From positions 334-64,333 of the forward strand of contig NZ_WWNE01000005.1 of assembly GCF_009909615.1 (NCBI RefSeq): 64,000 nt of DNA, given 5' to 3'. This document shows, piece by piece, positions 1 to 8,863 of the stretch. Position 1 is the first letter of the stretch. Each line of letters starts with the position of its first letter. Origin of the DNA: Acidiluteibacter ferrifornacis (GTDB lineage Bacteria > Bacteroidota > Bacteroidia > Flavobacteriales_E > Vicingaceae). Below the pieces are notes generated by a model. The model searched no databases and was not told the origin of the DNA. It saw only the letters and a program-made list of their open reading frames with translations. The translations under genes were made by a program, and so were the position numbers.

Positions 1-1677
1 AGCAGTAACATTGGTTGCCGAGCTTGTCGCATTATTGATGGTCAAATTCAAAGTAATTACAGAATCACAACCTGCAGCATTTTGGATGGTATCGTTATAC
101 AATCCTGTAGCAGTATAAGTCATGCTGTTTTGCGCCCAAGTGTAAGTATCGCAAGCAACTTGTATATCAGTAGAATTTGAGCTTGAGCATTCGCTATATT
201 TAGCAACAAAAGCGCTTATGCCAGTACTAGAATAGTAAGCAGTAGCTTTAGATGGATCAAAATCAGAGTTTATTCCATTAAAGTATCCTACAATGTTTAT
301 ATTGTTTGATTTGTCCATTACTAGGGAATAGATATACTCATTACCCATACCACCCAAACTAAAAGCTTCTAAGTAGTTGCCATTTGGGCTATATTTAGAT
401 ATGAATGCATCGTTATTACCGGCAGAGGTTATGATTGCAGAATTATTTGAAAAATCAAAATCCACTGTTCCATAGAAAGAACCAGCAATTGTAATATTGC
501 CAGAACTGTCTAAAGCAATAGAGCTTGCAATGTCATTACTATAAGGATTACCAAAACTATTAGCCCAAAGTAGATTTCCATTATTATCATATTTGGACAA
601 GAAAACATCCATATATCCTAAACTAGTTAGATTTTTAGTATTACTCGAAGGGTCAAAGTCAGCAATCCCCTTAAAATGACCTGTCATATAAGTATTTCCT
701 TGGTTATCTATAACCAAGTCTCTACTTTCGTCGTCATCGATTCCACCCATACTTTTAGCCCAAATGATATTTCCATTTGAATCGTATTTGGCCAAGAAAA
801 TATCTTGACTAGGAAATCCATTTAATTTAATTGAGGATATTAAGTTTGTATTTGATCCGGATGGATCAAAATCTGCTATTCCATGAAAGTAACCAGTCAG
901 ATAAATATATCCGGCATTGTCAATTGATACTACTTTCCCTACATCACTATAATTTCCACCTAAACTAATAGCCCATTTATTTTGACCATTGGAATCATAT
1001 TTTGCAAGAAAGGCATTACCACCTCCTGTATCATAAATATTTGAATGCGAGGATGAAGGGTCAAAATTAGCTAATCCGACAAATTCTCCGGTTATATATA
1101 CATTACCAATTGCATCTAATGCTATAGAATGGCTATTGTCATATTTATCACCACCTAAATTATTGACCCAAACTAAATTTCCATTTGAATCGTATTTAGC
1201 TAGAAATGCATTGTAAAAAGCAGAAGTTCCCCCGGAACCAACTTGAGCGGTGAGAACATGGGAACTCGAAGAAGGGTCAAAATCAGCTGAAATTTGATAG
1301 AAACCTGTAATATATATATTTCCGAAAGCATCAACTGATAAGGCGTTAGCTTGGTCACTTCTATCTCCTCCCATATTAATCGCCCAAATATAATTTCCAT
1401 TTTTATCGTATTTCGCTATAAAAATATCAGAGCTTGGTGTTCCTGTATAACTGGTTGTAGAGGTTAAGTTTGCAACAGATGTTGAAGGATCAAAATCAAT
1501 TGTACCTGAAAAATAACCGGTTAAAATGGAGTTGCCTAAATGATCAATTGCGATGGAATATGATAGACTAGATGAATTCGTCCCTTGCAGTACATTTGCC
1601 CATTTAAATGCAACATTATTTTGTGCTATGGAGCATACATTTAATAGCATGGCTATTATGACTAATTTTTTATTCAT
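1..1677 (-). CDS. Secreted SBBP beta-propeller repeat protein, C-terminus cut by window edge
   Basis: The frame opens at the ATG complementary to 1675-1677 and stays open to base 1, giving 559 residues without a stop. Residues 1-19 form a signal peptide (MNKKLVIIAMLLNVCSIAQ). About six repeats of roughly 70 residues follow, each with an FDPSS-like turn, an IYITG-like strand and a segment such as AFLAKYDSNGNLVW followed by a short Gly-rich turn; this is the SBBP (seven-bladed beta-propeller) pattern. Near bases 1-165 the repeats give way to an Ig-like module with CDTYTW and CDSVITLNLTI, common in large Bacteroidota adhesin-like proteins that end in a T9SS sorting domain. That end lies outside the window, so T9SS export is inference. 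Substrate or partner is unknown. Confidence 0.85.
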   Translation of the reverse strand, partial: MNKKLVIIAMLLNVCSIAQNNVAFKWANVLQGTNSSSLSYSIAIDHLGNSILTGYFSGTIDFDPSTSVANLTSTTSYTGTPSSDIFIAKYDKNGNYIWAINMGGDRSDQANALSVDAFGNIYITGFYQISADFDPSSSSHVLTAQVGSGGTSAFYNAFLAKYDSNGNLVWVNNLGGDKYDNSHSIALDAIGNVYITGEFVGLANFDPSSSHSNIYDTGGGNAFLAKYDSNGQNKWAISLGGNYSDVGKVVSIDNAGYIYLTGYFHGIADFDPSGSNTNLISSIKLNGFPSQDIFLAKYDSNGNIIWAKSMGGIDDDESRDLVIDNQGNTYMTGHFKGIADFDPSSNTKNLTSLGYMDVFLSKYDNNGNLLWANSFGNPYSNDIASSIALDSSGNITIAGSFYGTVDFDFSNNSAIITSAGNNDAFISKYSPNGNYLEAFSLGGMGNEYIYSLVMDKSNNINIVGYFNGINSDFDPSKATAYYSSTGISAFVAKYSECSSSNSTDIQVACDTYTWAQNSMTYTATGLYNDTIQNAAGCDSVITLNLTINNATSSATNVTA

Positions 1678-1701
1678 TTTCTATTATTTTGATATGGAAT
1701 T

Positions 1702-1709
1702 CAAAAGTA
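1702..1709 (-). promoter_or_regulatory. Candidate Bacteroidota -7 element (TAnnTTTG) for the SBBP gene
   Basis: Minus-strand TACTTTTG matches the Bacteroidota -7 consensus TAnnTTTG and lies 25 bases before the ATG. No clear TTG is seen at the -33 distance, so the call rests on the -7 box and its position. Confidence 0.4.
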
Positions 1710-1749
1710 TTGAAATTATAAAATAATTAACATACCGATAAATGCGTAT

Positions 1750-2091
1750 TTATTCGGATAAATTTACCTTTTGTTTTATAAAACGCATTTTCGCTATTTC
1801 TTTTCCTTGATTGTAATGAAAAATAGAAGAATCTAAATTTGAAGCTTCCCACATAATTCCCAAACTTTTATTCAACTCCATTTTTAATGAGTCATTTTCA
1901 GTTTGAAGAAGGACTTTTTCAAAAGAGTCTATTTTCTCGTGGTTTTGACCAAGAATTAGATTAGCGTTTATTAATAGAAAGAGGACTAAAAACACTCTGA
2001 TTAGAATGTTTTTAAAGTAAATGTGCCCTCTTCTTGCTTTTAAAAAGAAAATGAATTGGACAATAGGTGAAAAGCGAAGATTGAGAAACAT
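1750..2091 (-). pseudogene. N-terminal remnant of a TPR sensor protein
   Basis: An open frame of 113 codons whose later part reads as a signal peptide (ILIRVFLVLFLLINANLILGQ) followed by a single TPR-like stretch containing DSLKMELNKSLGIM and NLDSSIFHYNQGKEIAK, then a stop. This pattern is how Bacteroidota TPR histidine kinases begin, and the two complete kinases at 4598 and 6577 start similarly (secretion signal, then an IDSSEYYIKIAYQNA-like helix pair). Nothing of the remaining repeats, membrane segment or kinase domain follows. I infer a 5' fragment left by deletion. It could instead be a short secreted protein; the true start is unclear because no ATG sits directly before the hydrophobic segment. 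Confidence 0.4.
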
Positions 2092-2261
2092 TGAGGGTAA
2101 AAGTAGCTATTTTCTGAAAAAGATTAACCCAGCCATTTGAAGGGGGGAGATAGTCAATTAAAGGGTTAACCAAAAAAGAGCAAGAAACCCTTATTCCACT
2201 ATTGAAGTAGTTATTAATCTCTTTGTCTTGAGTGGGAGTCGTCAATATTAAGGGACATAAA

Positions 2262-2293
2262 AAAATCCCAAATCGTAAACAATTTGGGATTTT
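2262..2293 (-). terminator. Rho-independent terminator after tRNA-Arg
   Basis: A perfect 12-bp stem (2262-2273 with 2282-2293; core ATCCCAAAT / ATTTGGGAT) with an 8-base loop is followed on the minus strand by a T run. It starts 8 bases past the 3' end of the tRNA gene. Confidence 0.85.
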
Positions 2294-2300
2294 AAAAGAG

Positions 2301-2374
2301 TGACCTCGGAAGGATTCAAACCTTCAACCTCCACAGCCGTAATGTGGTGCACTATTCAGTTATGCTACGAGGCC
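2301..2374 (-). tRNA. tRNA-Arg (anticodon ACG)
   Basis: The minus strand folds into a full cloverleaf of 74 nt: acceptor stem GGCCTCG / CGAGGTC with one G-T pair, D stem GCAT / GTGC, anticodon stem CCACA / TGTGG enclosing loop TTACGGC (anticodon ACG, decoding CGN arginine codons after A34-to-inosine editing), a five-base variable loop, T arm GAAGG / CCTTC and discriminator A. CCA is not encoded. A terminator hairpin follows, so it is probably transcribed alone. No integrase or attachment-site duplication is visible beside it. Confidence 0.95.
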
Positions 2375-2470
2375 ATTTTCGAAGCGCAAAACTACAAAAA
2401 ATATTAAATGCATGCCAATTGTTTTTATTAAATTGAAAAGATAAATGAATACAATCCTAATGAAAAGGTA

Positions 2471-4447
2471 TTATACGGGAAATTGGCTGCGGTTTAAATT
2501 AGGGTTTAGTTGAACTGCAGTATCAAAGCTGCTTTTGGATTTGTCTATTTCTCCTATCTCATAATAATTTAACCCTAAATTTAAGTAATACTGAGAATTA
2601 TTCGGAGAAGATTGAATTGCATTTTCAAGAATATCAATGCTTTTGGAGAACTGCTTATTCAATGATAAAGCAGTAGTTAGGTTAATAATGATATCTGCAT
2701 CATTTGGCTTCAAATTGTTAGCTTGATCTAAATATTTTATGGCCTTTGGAAGGTTGCTGAGCTGTTGTCCATAAATATTTCCAATTAAAAAATAGATGGC
2801 TGCGGGCTCAATTGAATGCATAACATACTCTTCATATAGCTTAACTTTTGTGGAAGGATCTTCCACCTTGCCGATTACAAATTGAATGTTTTGATGAGCA
2901 TTACTATGAGAAGGATTGATTGTGAGAATGTCGTAATAATACTTTAGTGCTTTGTGAGGAGATTTAGATAATTCATATTGGGCATTCCCCATTAATAATT
3001 TAGGGTCTATGTATTCAGGGTAAATATCAATAGCTTTCTGCAAGTGAGCTATTGATTGCATTAATAATTGTTGTTTTTCAACTGGGTTGTGGGTTGATTG
3101 TGCTTGCTCTAGCAATAAACCTCCTGCCATTGTTTGGCTTTTAGCACCATTAACACTTGTTTTTGCGTCTATTGTCGCCAAAACTAAATTACTCTTCCAA
3201 ACTTGATTTCTACTTATGGTTTTCCCTGAGTATGCTAAGAGTATACCGAATAGAATACCTATCGCTATGTTTTTATTTTTGAGTAGTTTATGACTGTCTA
3301 ATAACAGAAAATGGGCTAAAATAATACAAAATCCTAAAGAGGAGACATATATAAATCGTTCATTCATGAACACTCCAATTGAAAAGAAAAGATTGGAAGA
3401 AATACTTAAGCTCAATCCGTATAGAATTATTCCAAAGGCGTAAATGTTTTTCTTTATCAACCCCTTGATTGAAAAAAGTATCAAGCTGACATAAACAATA
3501 ACGCTCCATATTACTATTGGGTTGGTGAAACTAACGATAGGAATATGTTTCGGATAATAATCGTAGGTAAGTGGATGTGGGAAGAATAATAATGCGATAT
3601 ACTTCCACAAGGTAAAGATTATTGTAGCATATTTATCTGAAGTAGAGGCTTCTAAAAACGGGTCATTCATTAGGTTGTCAGCAACAGCATCTATAAACAT
3701 ACTACCAATTACCTGCCCTCTAATGAGGTACCAAATGGCGGCGATAGTGAATAAGCTTCCGAAACTAATGGACAATAGTTTCCAATTGTTAGTTCTAAAA
3801 AAATAAATCGTAACAGGAATTATCGCTAAAAATGTGATGGCTGTTTCTTTGCTTAGTAGTGCAAAAAAATAACAACCCATTGCGATAACTAGATAAACCC
3901 AATTTCGGTAATCAATGTATTTAAGAAGGAAATAAAGAGAGGCTAACACCCCTGTAAATGATAAAATCTCATCACTACCTTTTATATTGGCTACTACTTC
4001 TGTATGTATAGGATGGGCAATAAATAGTAAAGTAATTATTGCAGCTAGTAAATTCTGAGATTGTTTTGGAATACGCTCTTTAAATAGTTGTAAAAGTACC
4101 TTAAACAATAGGAGGACGTTCGTTAAATAAAAAAGTACAGTGAATAAATGAAATACTTTGGCATTCATTCCGAAAACTTGATGAATCAATGCGAAAACGG
4201 CAATAGATAGCGGTCTGTATCGTCCACCTGAAACTAAGCTTTTTTGTTGTCCATAGAAGCCGACCATTGATTCTGTTGAAAAAATCGAAGGAATGCCGGA
4301 AAGACCTTGCTTCACGAAACTATTCTCTGTGATTACAATGGAATCGTCTAACACAAAGTCATGGTTTAGAGTATTCCCATAAAGTAAGAATGTAAATACA
4401 ATAAAAACACCTAGGTATAATGATGTTGAAACGTTCATGAATTTCAT
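2471..4447 (-). CDS. TMTC-like GT-C glycosyltransferase with C-terminal TPRs
   Basis: A 658-residue polytopic membrane protein. The N-terminal two thirds contains about ten hydrophobic segments; an acidic pair sits in the first outer loop (LDDS, D34-D35), followed by the GGRYRPLS and HPIHTEVVANIKG motifs typical of DUF1736/TMTC-type GT-C transferases. The last 220 residues form at least four TPRs (for example HLQKAIDIYPEYIDPKLL and NLGLNYYEIGEIDKS). Animal TMTC proteins are protein O-mannosyltransferases using lipid-linked sugar; a matching role in surface-protein glycosylation here is inference. It stands alone, divergent from the kinase at 4598. ATG at residue 4 is an alternative start. Confidence 0.8.
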   Translation of the reverse strand: MKFMNVSTSLYLGVFIVFTFLLYGNTLNHDFVLDDSIVITENSFVKQGLSGIPSIFSTESMVGFYGQQKSLVSGGRYRPLSIAVFALIHQVFGMNAKVFHLFTVLFYLTNVLLLFKVLLQLFKERIPKQSQNLLAAIITLLFIAHPIHTEVVANIKGSDEILSFTGVLASLYFLLKYIDYRNWVYLVIAMGCYFFALLSKETAITFLAIIPVTIYFFRTNNWKLLSISFGSLFTIAAIWYLIRGQVIGSMFIDAVADNLMNDPFLEASTSDKYATIIFTLWKYIALLFFPHPLTYDYYPKHIPIVSFTNPIVIWSVIVYVSLILFSIKGLIKKNIYAFGIILYGLSLSISSNLFFSIGVFMNERFIYVSSLGFCIILAHFLLLDSHKLLKNKNIAIGILFGILLAYSGKTISRNQVWKSNLVLATIDAKTSVNGAKSQTMAGGLLLEQAQSTHNPVEKQQLLMQSIAHLQKAIDIYPEYIDPKLLMGNAQYELSKSPHKALKYYYDILTINPSHSNAHQNIQFVIGKVEDPSTKVKLYEEYVMHSIEPAAIYFLIGNIYGQQLSNLPKAIKYLDQANNLKPNDADIIINLTTALSLNKQFSKSIDILENAIQSSPNNSQYYLNLGLNYYEIGEIDKSKSSFDTAVQLNPNLNRSQFPV

Positions 4448-4597
4448 TCAGTCAAAGAAACAAAAAAACAATTGTATCGGGAATAGTATTTGATAAAATC
4501 ATTGAAGAGACGTATTTGACTACGTTGATTACCGTATTTTTTCTTAAATAGGAGCTTTCTGTTTTTCGAAAGGGATTGATTTTTATATTTTCGGAGG

Positions 4598-6577
4598 ATG
4601 AAACGCATTATATACTTTATTCTATCATTATATCCTTTGCTCGCAGTAGCCGGAAATGAACAAGTAAGAGATAGTATAAAACAGTTGATAAGAACGTCAA
4701 TGACAGAAGCTCACCGTATCAATCAATATGTGGCTCTTTCTAAAGCTTTCATTGATGTAAATATTGACTCTTCAGAATATTATATAAAAATTGCCTATCA
4801 AAATGCAATTGATATTGACTATGAAAAAGGAATTATTGCCACTCTTAACATTAAAGGTAACATTTTACAACGAAGGGGAAAACTAGATGAATCCATGCAA
4901 ATGTATGAAGTCGCTAAGAAGATGGCATTGAAGAATAACGATGATTCTAGTCTGGCTAAGATTTTAAATAACATCGGAATAATTCATAATAACAAAGGAG
5001 AATTTAATAAGGCTTTAGAGGCCTATTTTCAAGCATTGGATTATGAAAAGAAAATTAATCATAAAAGAGGTATAGCAGAGGCATATAACAACATCGGAGT
5101 AGTTCATTACTACCTGTCCGATATGGAGAATACCTTGTTATACCTTAAAAAGTCTTCTGAGATTTCTAAGGAAATCGGCGATTTAGAAATATTGAAGAAG
5201 GGATTGATTAATATAGGTGCCATTCACAGATATAGAGGAGAGTATGATGAAGCGTTATCCAATTATTATGAGGCGTTAGAAATTTGTGAAGTTTTAGGAA
5301 ATCATGCTGACATGAATACGAGTTGGCACAATATTGCAGAGGTTTACTCTTTGCAGCACCGATATAAAGAATCAGAAGAGTATTATAGAAAGGCACTCGT
5401 ATTCAATCAGAAGTTTGATAACAAAAACGGTTTAGCATTGGAGTATAACAATATTGGAAGTCTTTATTTAAAACAAAATCGATATAAAGAAGCCAAAGAA
5501 TATTTTGAAAAAGCATTGACAATTAGCCGAGAGGCCGGATATAGAAAACTAAAGGAGGATATATACGATGGTCTAGCCAATCTGTATGCCAAGCAAAATA
5601 ATTTCGCTAAGGCATTTGAATATTCGCAAATGTATATCAAGTTAAAAGACAGTATTCTTAATGAGGAGAACTCCAAAAATATAGCGGAGTTACGCACTAA
5701 ATATGAAACGGCTGAAAAAGAAAAGCTGTTGGCAGAAGAAAAGGGAATGACTGCTATATTAAGGTCTGAAAAAGCTGAAGCCGAGCTTGAAACTGTAAAT
5801 AGGAACAAGTGGATTATCTTTTTAGCATTAATCATGATAGCCGCGAGCATGGTGTTTTTAGCAATAGTTCAGAACAATAAGCGAAAAGCACAAGCAGAAA
5901 TTGATGCCGCAATAATCGAAGAAAGGGATCAAGGAGTGAATGCTGTTATTCAAGCACAAGAAGAAGAAAGGAAACGAATTTCAAAAGAACTTCATGATGG
6001 AATTGGACAACAACTGAGTGGTTTAAAAATGGCGTTTCAACGATTAGAGGATCGATTAAATCAAGAGATACCTCACCGAAAGGATGAAATTAAGAGATTG
6101 GTATCGATTATTAGTGATTCAGCAGATGAAGTAAGGACAATTTCTCATCAAATGATGCCAAGGGCATTAACGGAGGAAGGGTTATTGCCGGCAATAGGCG
6201 ATTTGTTGACTAAAAGTTTAGAGCCTTTAGATATCAAACATGATTACGAACATTATGGTATTTCAGGGCGATTGGAAGAAAGAATTGAATTGAGCCTATA
6301 CCGTGTTCTACAAGAATTAATTAACAATATTATAAAGCATGCAGAAGCTACGGAAGTGAATGTGCAACTTTTTAAGAACGGTGATCGTATTATTTTAATG
6401 GTTGAAGATAATGGAAAGGGTTTTGTTTCTGATTCAAAATCAGATGGACATGGGTTGCTTAATATAAAAAGTCGGATAAACTCATTGGGAGGTGATGTTA
6501 ATTATACTCCAAGTCCAAATCATGGAACTGTGGTAACTATTAGAATACCTCTTTCTAAAGTACAAAATTACGCTTGA
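4598..6577 (+). CDS. TPR-containing sensor histidine kinase (NarL/HisKA_3 family), first copy
   Basis: A 659-residue two-component sensor. A signal peptide (residues 1-18, ending AVAG) leads into about six TPRs spanning residues 40-350, a coiled segment, one membrane helix near 405-424, then a cytoplasmic HisKA_3 dimerisation domain with ERKRISKELHDGIGQQL (phospho-acceptor His466) and an HATPase_c domain with N box QELINNIIKHAE (Asn576), G1 box VEDNGKGF (Asp604) and G2 box GHGLLNI. Periplasmic TPRs probably sense a peptide or protein partner; the signal is unknown. No response regulator with a receiver domain occurs nearby. Its stop codon touches the start of the paralogue (TGATG), so the two are probably co-translated. 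Confidence 0.92.
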   Translation: MKRIIYFILSLYPLLAVAGNEQVRDSIKQLIRTSMTEAHRINQYVALSKAFIDVNIDSSEYYIKIAYQNAIDIDYEKGIIATLNIKGNILQRRGKLDESMQMYEVAKKMALKNNDDSSLAKILNNIGIIHNNKGEFNKALEAYFQALDYEKKINHKRGIAEAYNNIGVVHYYLSDMENTLLYLKKSSEISKEIGDLEILKKGLINIGAIHRYRGEYDEALSNYYEALEICEVLGNHADMNTSWHNIAEVYSLQHRYKESEEYYRKALVFNQKFDNKNGLALEYNNIGSLYLKQNRYKEAKEYFEKALTISREAGYRKLKEDIYDGLANLYAKQNNFAKAFEYSQMYIKLKDSILNEENSKNIAELRTKYETAEKEKLLAEEKGMTAILRSEKAEAELETVNRNKWIIFLALIMIAASMVFLAIVQNNKRKAQAEIDAAIIEERDQGVNAVIQAQEEERKRISKELHDGIGQQLSGLKMAFQRLEDRLNQEIPHRKDEIKRLVSIISDSADEVRTISHQMMPRALTEEGLLPAIGDLLTKSLEPLDIKHDYEHYGISGRLEERIELSLYRVLQELINNIIKHAEATEVNVQLFKNGDRIILMVEDNGKGFVSDSKSDGHGLLNIKSRINSLGGDVNYTPSPNHGTVVTIRIPLSKVQNYA

Positions 6578-8517
6578 TGAAAAGATACTTTCTTCTTCTG
6601 TTTTGTTGGTATATGGTCGGATACGGTCAAACTCATGTCGCAAATTTAGATAGTGTTTTATCAACGATGAAAGGATTGTCTGATAGTGCGAAAGTAGATA
6701 GTATGATTCAGGTTTCAAGATTCATAGTAAGAAATCATTCAAATGGAGAAGGGTTAGCTTATGCTTTGTGGGCACACCAAATGGGAGTAAAAAAGGGATT
6801 TACTGATTTAATACCGAAGGCTCGATTTTATATAGCTAATAATTATGAAAATAAGGGAGTTATAGATAGCACTATTAAACATTATAACCTAGCGCTCTTA
6901 GAATCTAAAAGCACGAAGCATCAAAATTGGTATGGCTACATATTTAACAATATCATTGTAGCATTACAAAAGAGAGGGCGATACGATGAAGCCCTTGCTG
7001 TAGCCTTTGAAGGATTAGAAATGGCAAGAACTCTGCAGGATACCTATTACATTGCTCGTTTTTATTCAGATATTGGATACATTCACGATCGATTAAATAA
7101 TTTTTCAGAATCTATAAAATGGCAAAAAAAGGGCATCGGACTTTTTGATTTAATTGGAGAAGACGTTAAAAAACATTTTGCGATATCCAGAATTGGAATC
7201 GCCTATGACGAATTAGGAGATTATGATTCAGCTCACTACTACAATCAAATCGCTTTACAATTTTTTACAGCAGAGAACTCTATCAAAGATATTGGAATGA
7301 TAAAGTCTAATATTGGAAATACCTATCTCAAAGAAAATAATTGGAAAATGGCATTGGATTACTTAAAAGATGCTTACGAAATCAATTACATTACAGGGGA
7401 TAATTTGGCGCTAAGTATTACGGCGATTAACCTTGGTAGGGCCAATAAAGAAATAGGTAATATTTCTAGAGCTAAGAGTCTATTTTCTGAAGGTATTCGT
7501 TTGTCAAAAGCTTTGGACGATTTAAAATTTCAATCAGAGGGGTATTATTCTTATTATGATTTGTTTGAATCACTGCAGCAATACGATTCAGCTTTGTTTT
7601 ATTTTAAATGGTACAAAGTGTTAGAAGATAGCCTCTATACTTTAAAGAAGTCTGAACAAATTGCAGAGCTAATCACTAAGTATGAAACCAAAGAAAAGGA
7701 ACAGCAAATTGAACTTCAAGAATTAACCTTAAAAAAACAAGAAGCTCAGATTGTTTCCAATCGATGGTTGAACTTTTTATTGATAGCATTGTGTGTTCTT
7801 GTGATTGTAGTATCAATTGGGCTTTATCTTAGATATATAGGAAAAAAAGATGCCGAAATACAACGAATGCTGATTGAAGAGCAAGAAAAAGGGTTAAATG
7901 CGGTCATCACAGCCCAAGAAGAAGAACGAAAGCGCATTTCCAAAGATTTGCATGATGGAATCGGTCAACAATTAAGTGGGTTAAAAATGGCATTTCAAAA
8001 AATGCTAAGAAACTGGAGTTTCAATAATCCTGAAGAGCGAGAAGAATTAAATCGACTCACTGAAATATTAAGTGAATCAGCCGATGAAGTTCGATCTATT
8101 TCTCATCAGATGATGCCCAAATCTCTTACTGAGCTTGGGATCGTTTCTGCATTAGAAGACTTGCTTTCAAAGAGCTTGGGAATGGTAGGGATTGAATATG
8201 AATTCGAGCACCATAAGGTAACAGATCGTGTGGAGGAGCAAATTGAAGTTACAATTTATCGCATAGTTCAAGAATTAATCAATAATATTATCAAGCACTC
8301 CAATGCTCAAATGGTGCACATTCAGTTATTCAAAAATGCAGGAAAAATTATTCTCATAGTAGAGGACAATGGAAATGGTTTCGCTGAAAATTCTACTGAA
8401 AAAGGGCATGGTTTGTTGAACATTAAAAGTAGGTTGAATACAATTCATGGGGAGGTAAATTATGCACCAAGCCCTGCTAGTGGAACCATTGCAACCATTC
8501 GGATTCCTATCAATTGA
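6577..8517 (+). CDS. TPR-containing sensor histidine kinase (NarL/HisKA_3 family), second copy
   Basis: A 646-residue paralogue of the upstream kinase with the same plan: signal peptide (MKRYFLLLFCWYMVGYGQ), TPR array, membrane helix near residues 397-418, HisKA_3 segment ERKRISKDLHDGIGQQL (His459), N box QELINNIIKHSN, G1 VEDNGNGF and G2 GHGLLNI. The kinase cores are nearly identical over short stretches, whereas the TPR halves are much more diverged, as expected after duplication and sensor divergence. The ATG at 6577 is preferred; it shares one base with the preceding TGA. A TTG three bases upstream would add one residue. The pair may form heterodimers; that is inference. Confidence 0.92.
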   Translation: MKRYFLLLFCWYMVGYGQTHVANLDSVLSTMKGLSDSAKVDSMIQVSRFIVRNHSNGEGLAYALWAHQMGVKKGFTDLIPKARFYIANNYENKGVIDSTIKHYNLALLESKSTKHQNWYGYIFNNIIVALQKRGRYDEALAVAFEGLEMARTLQDTYYIARFYSDIGYIHDRLNNFSESIKWQKKGIGLFDLIGEDVKKHFAISRIGIAYDELGDYDSAHYYNQIALQFFTAENSIKDIGMIKSNIGNTYLKENNWKMALDYLKDAYEINYITGDNLALSITAINLGRANKEIGNISRAKSLFSEGIRLSKALDDLKFQSEGYYSYYDLFESLQQYDSALFYFKWYKVLEDSLYTLKKSEQIAELITKYETKEKEQQIELQELTLKKQEAQIVSNRWLNFLLIALCVLVIVVSIGLYLRYIGKKDAEIQRMLIEEQEKGLNAVITAQEEERKRISKDLHDGIGQQLSGLKMAFQKMLRNWSFNNPEEREELNRLTEILSESADEVRSISHQMMPKSLTELGIVSALEDLLSKSLGMVGIEYEFEHHKVTDRVEEQIEVTIYRIVQELINNIIKHSNAQMVHIQLFKNAGKIILIVEDNGNGFAENSTEKGHGLLNIKSRLNTIHGEVNYAPSPASGTIATIRIPIN

Positions 8518-8641
8518 ATCAATATTTTCATTTCTAAACATTAGCCTAATACGGTAAAAGTCGTAGGTAAAATCGGTTGATTCCTCTATTTAAATCAACT
8601 TAGAATCTATGGTACTTCGTGTAGAATAAATTTTTAATCTC

Positions 8642-8863
8642 ATGAAGAAAGAAGTAAAGCAAGAAATGGAGGTTCTAACTGCTAGGGAAACAGAAGTTTT
8701 AAAGCATATTGCTAATGGTTATTCAAATACTGAAATTGGAAAAAAACTTCAGATTAGTCATCGAACAGTAGATTCTCATCGAACAAATATTCGAAATAAA
8801 TTAGGAGTGCACAACCTAGCACAAATGATTAAATACGCTTTAAAAGAAGGTATTGTAGATTAA
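8642..8863 (+). CDS. Stand-alone LuxR-type HTH transcription regulator without receiver domain
   Basis: A 73-residue protein consisting almost wholly of a GerE/LuxR DNA-binding domain: LTARETEVLKHIANGYSNTE, then the recognition helix region ISHRTVDSHRTNIRNKLG, then NLAQMIKYALKEGIVD. Family members normally carry an N-terminal receiver of about 120 residues that accepts phosphate from a NarL-type kinase; here only nine residues precede the HTH. The 124 bases upstream contain no receiver-coding frame. It follows the two kinases and its stop overlaps the next start (TAATG), so it heads an operon of secreted propeller proteins. How its activity is controlled is not visible; dimerisation through another protein is possible. 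Confidence 0.9.
   Translation: MKKEVKQEMEVLTARETEVLKHIANGYSNTEIGKKLQISHRTVDSHRTNIRNKLGVHNLAQMIKYALKEGIVD

Noticed and set aside
2012-2245. A 77-codon minus-strand frame downstream of the tRNA
   Set aside because: It overlaps the remnant gene in another frame and shows no protein-like pattern.
2301-2374. tRNA-Arg as a possible integration site
   Set aside because: No integrase, no direct repeat of the tRNA 3' end and no mobile genes are present in the window.
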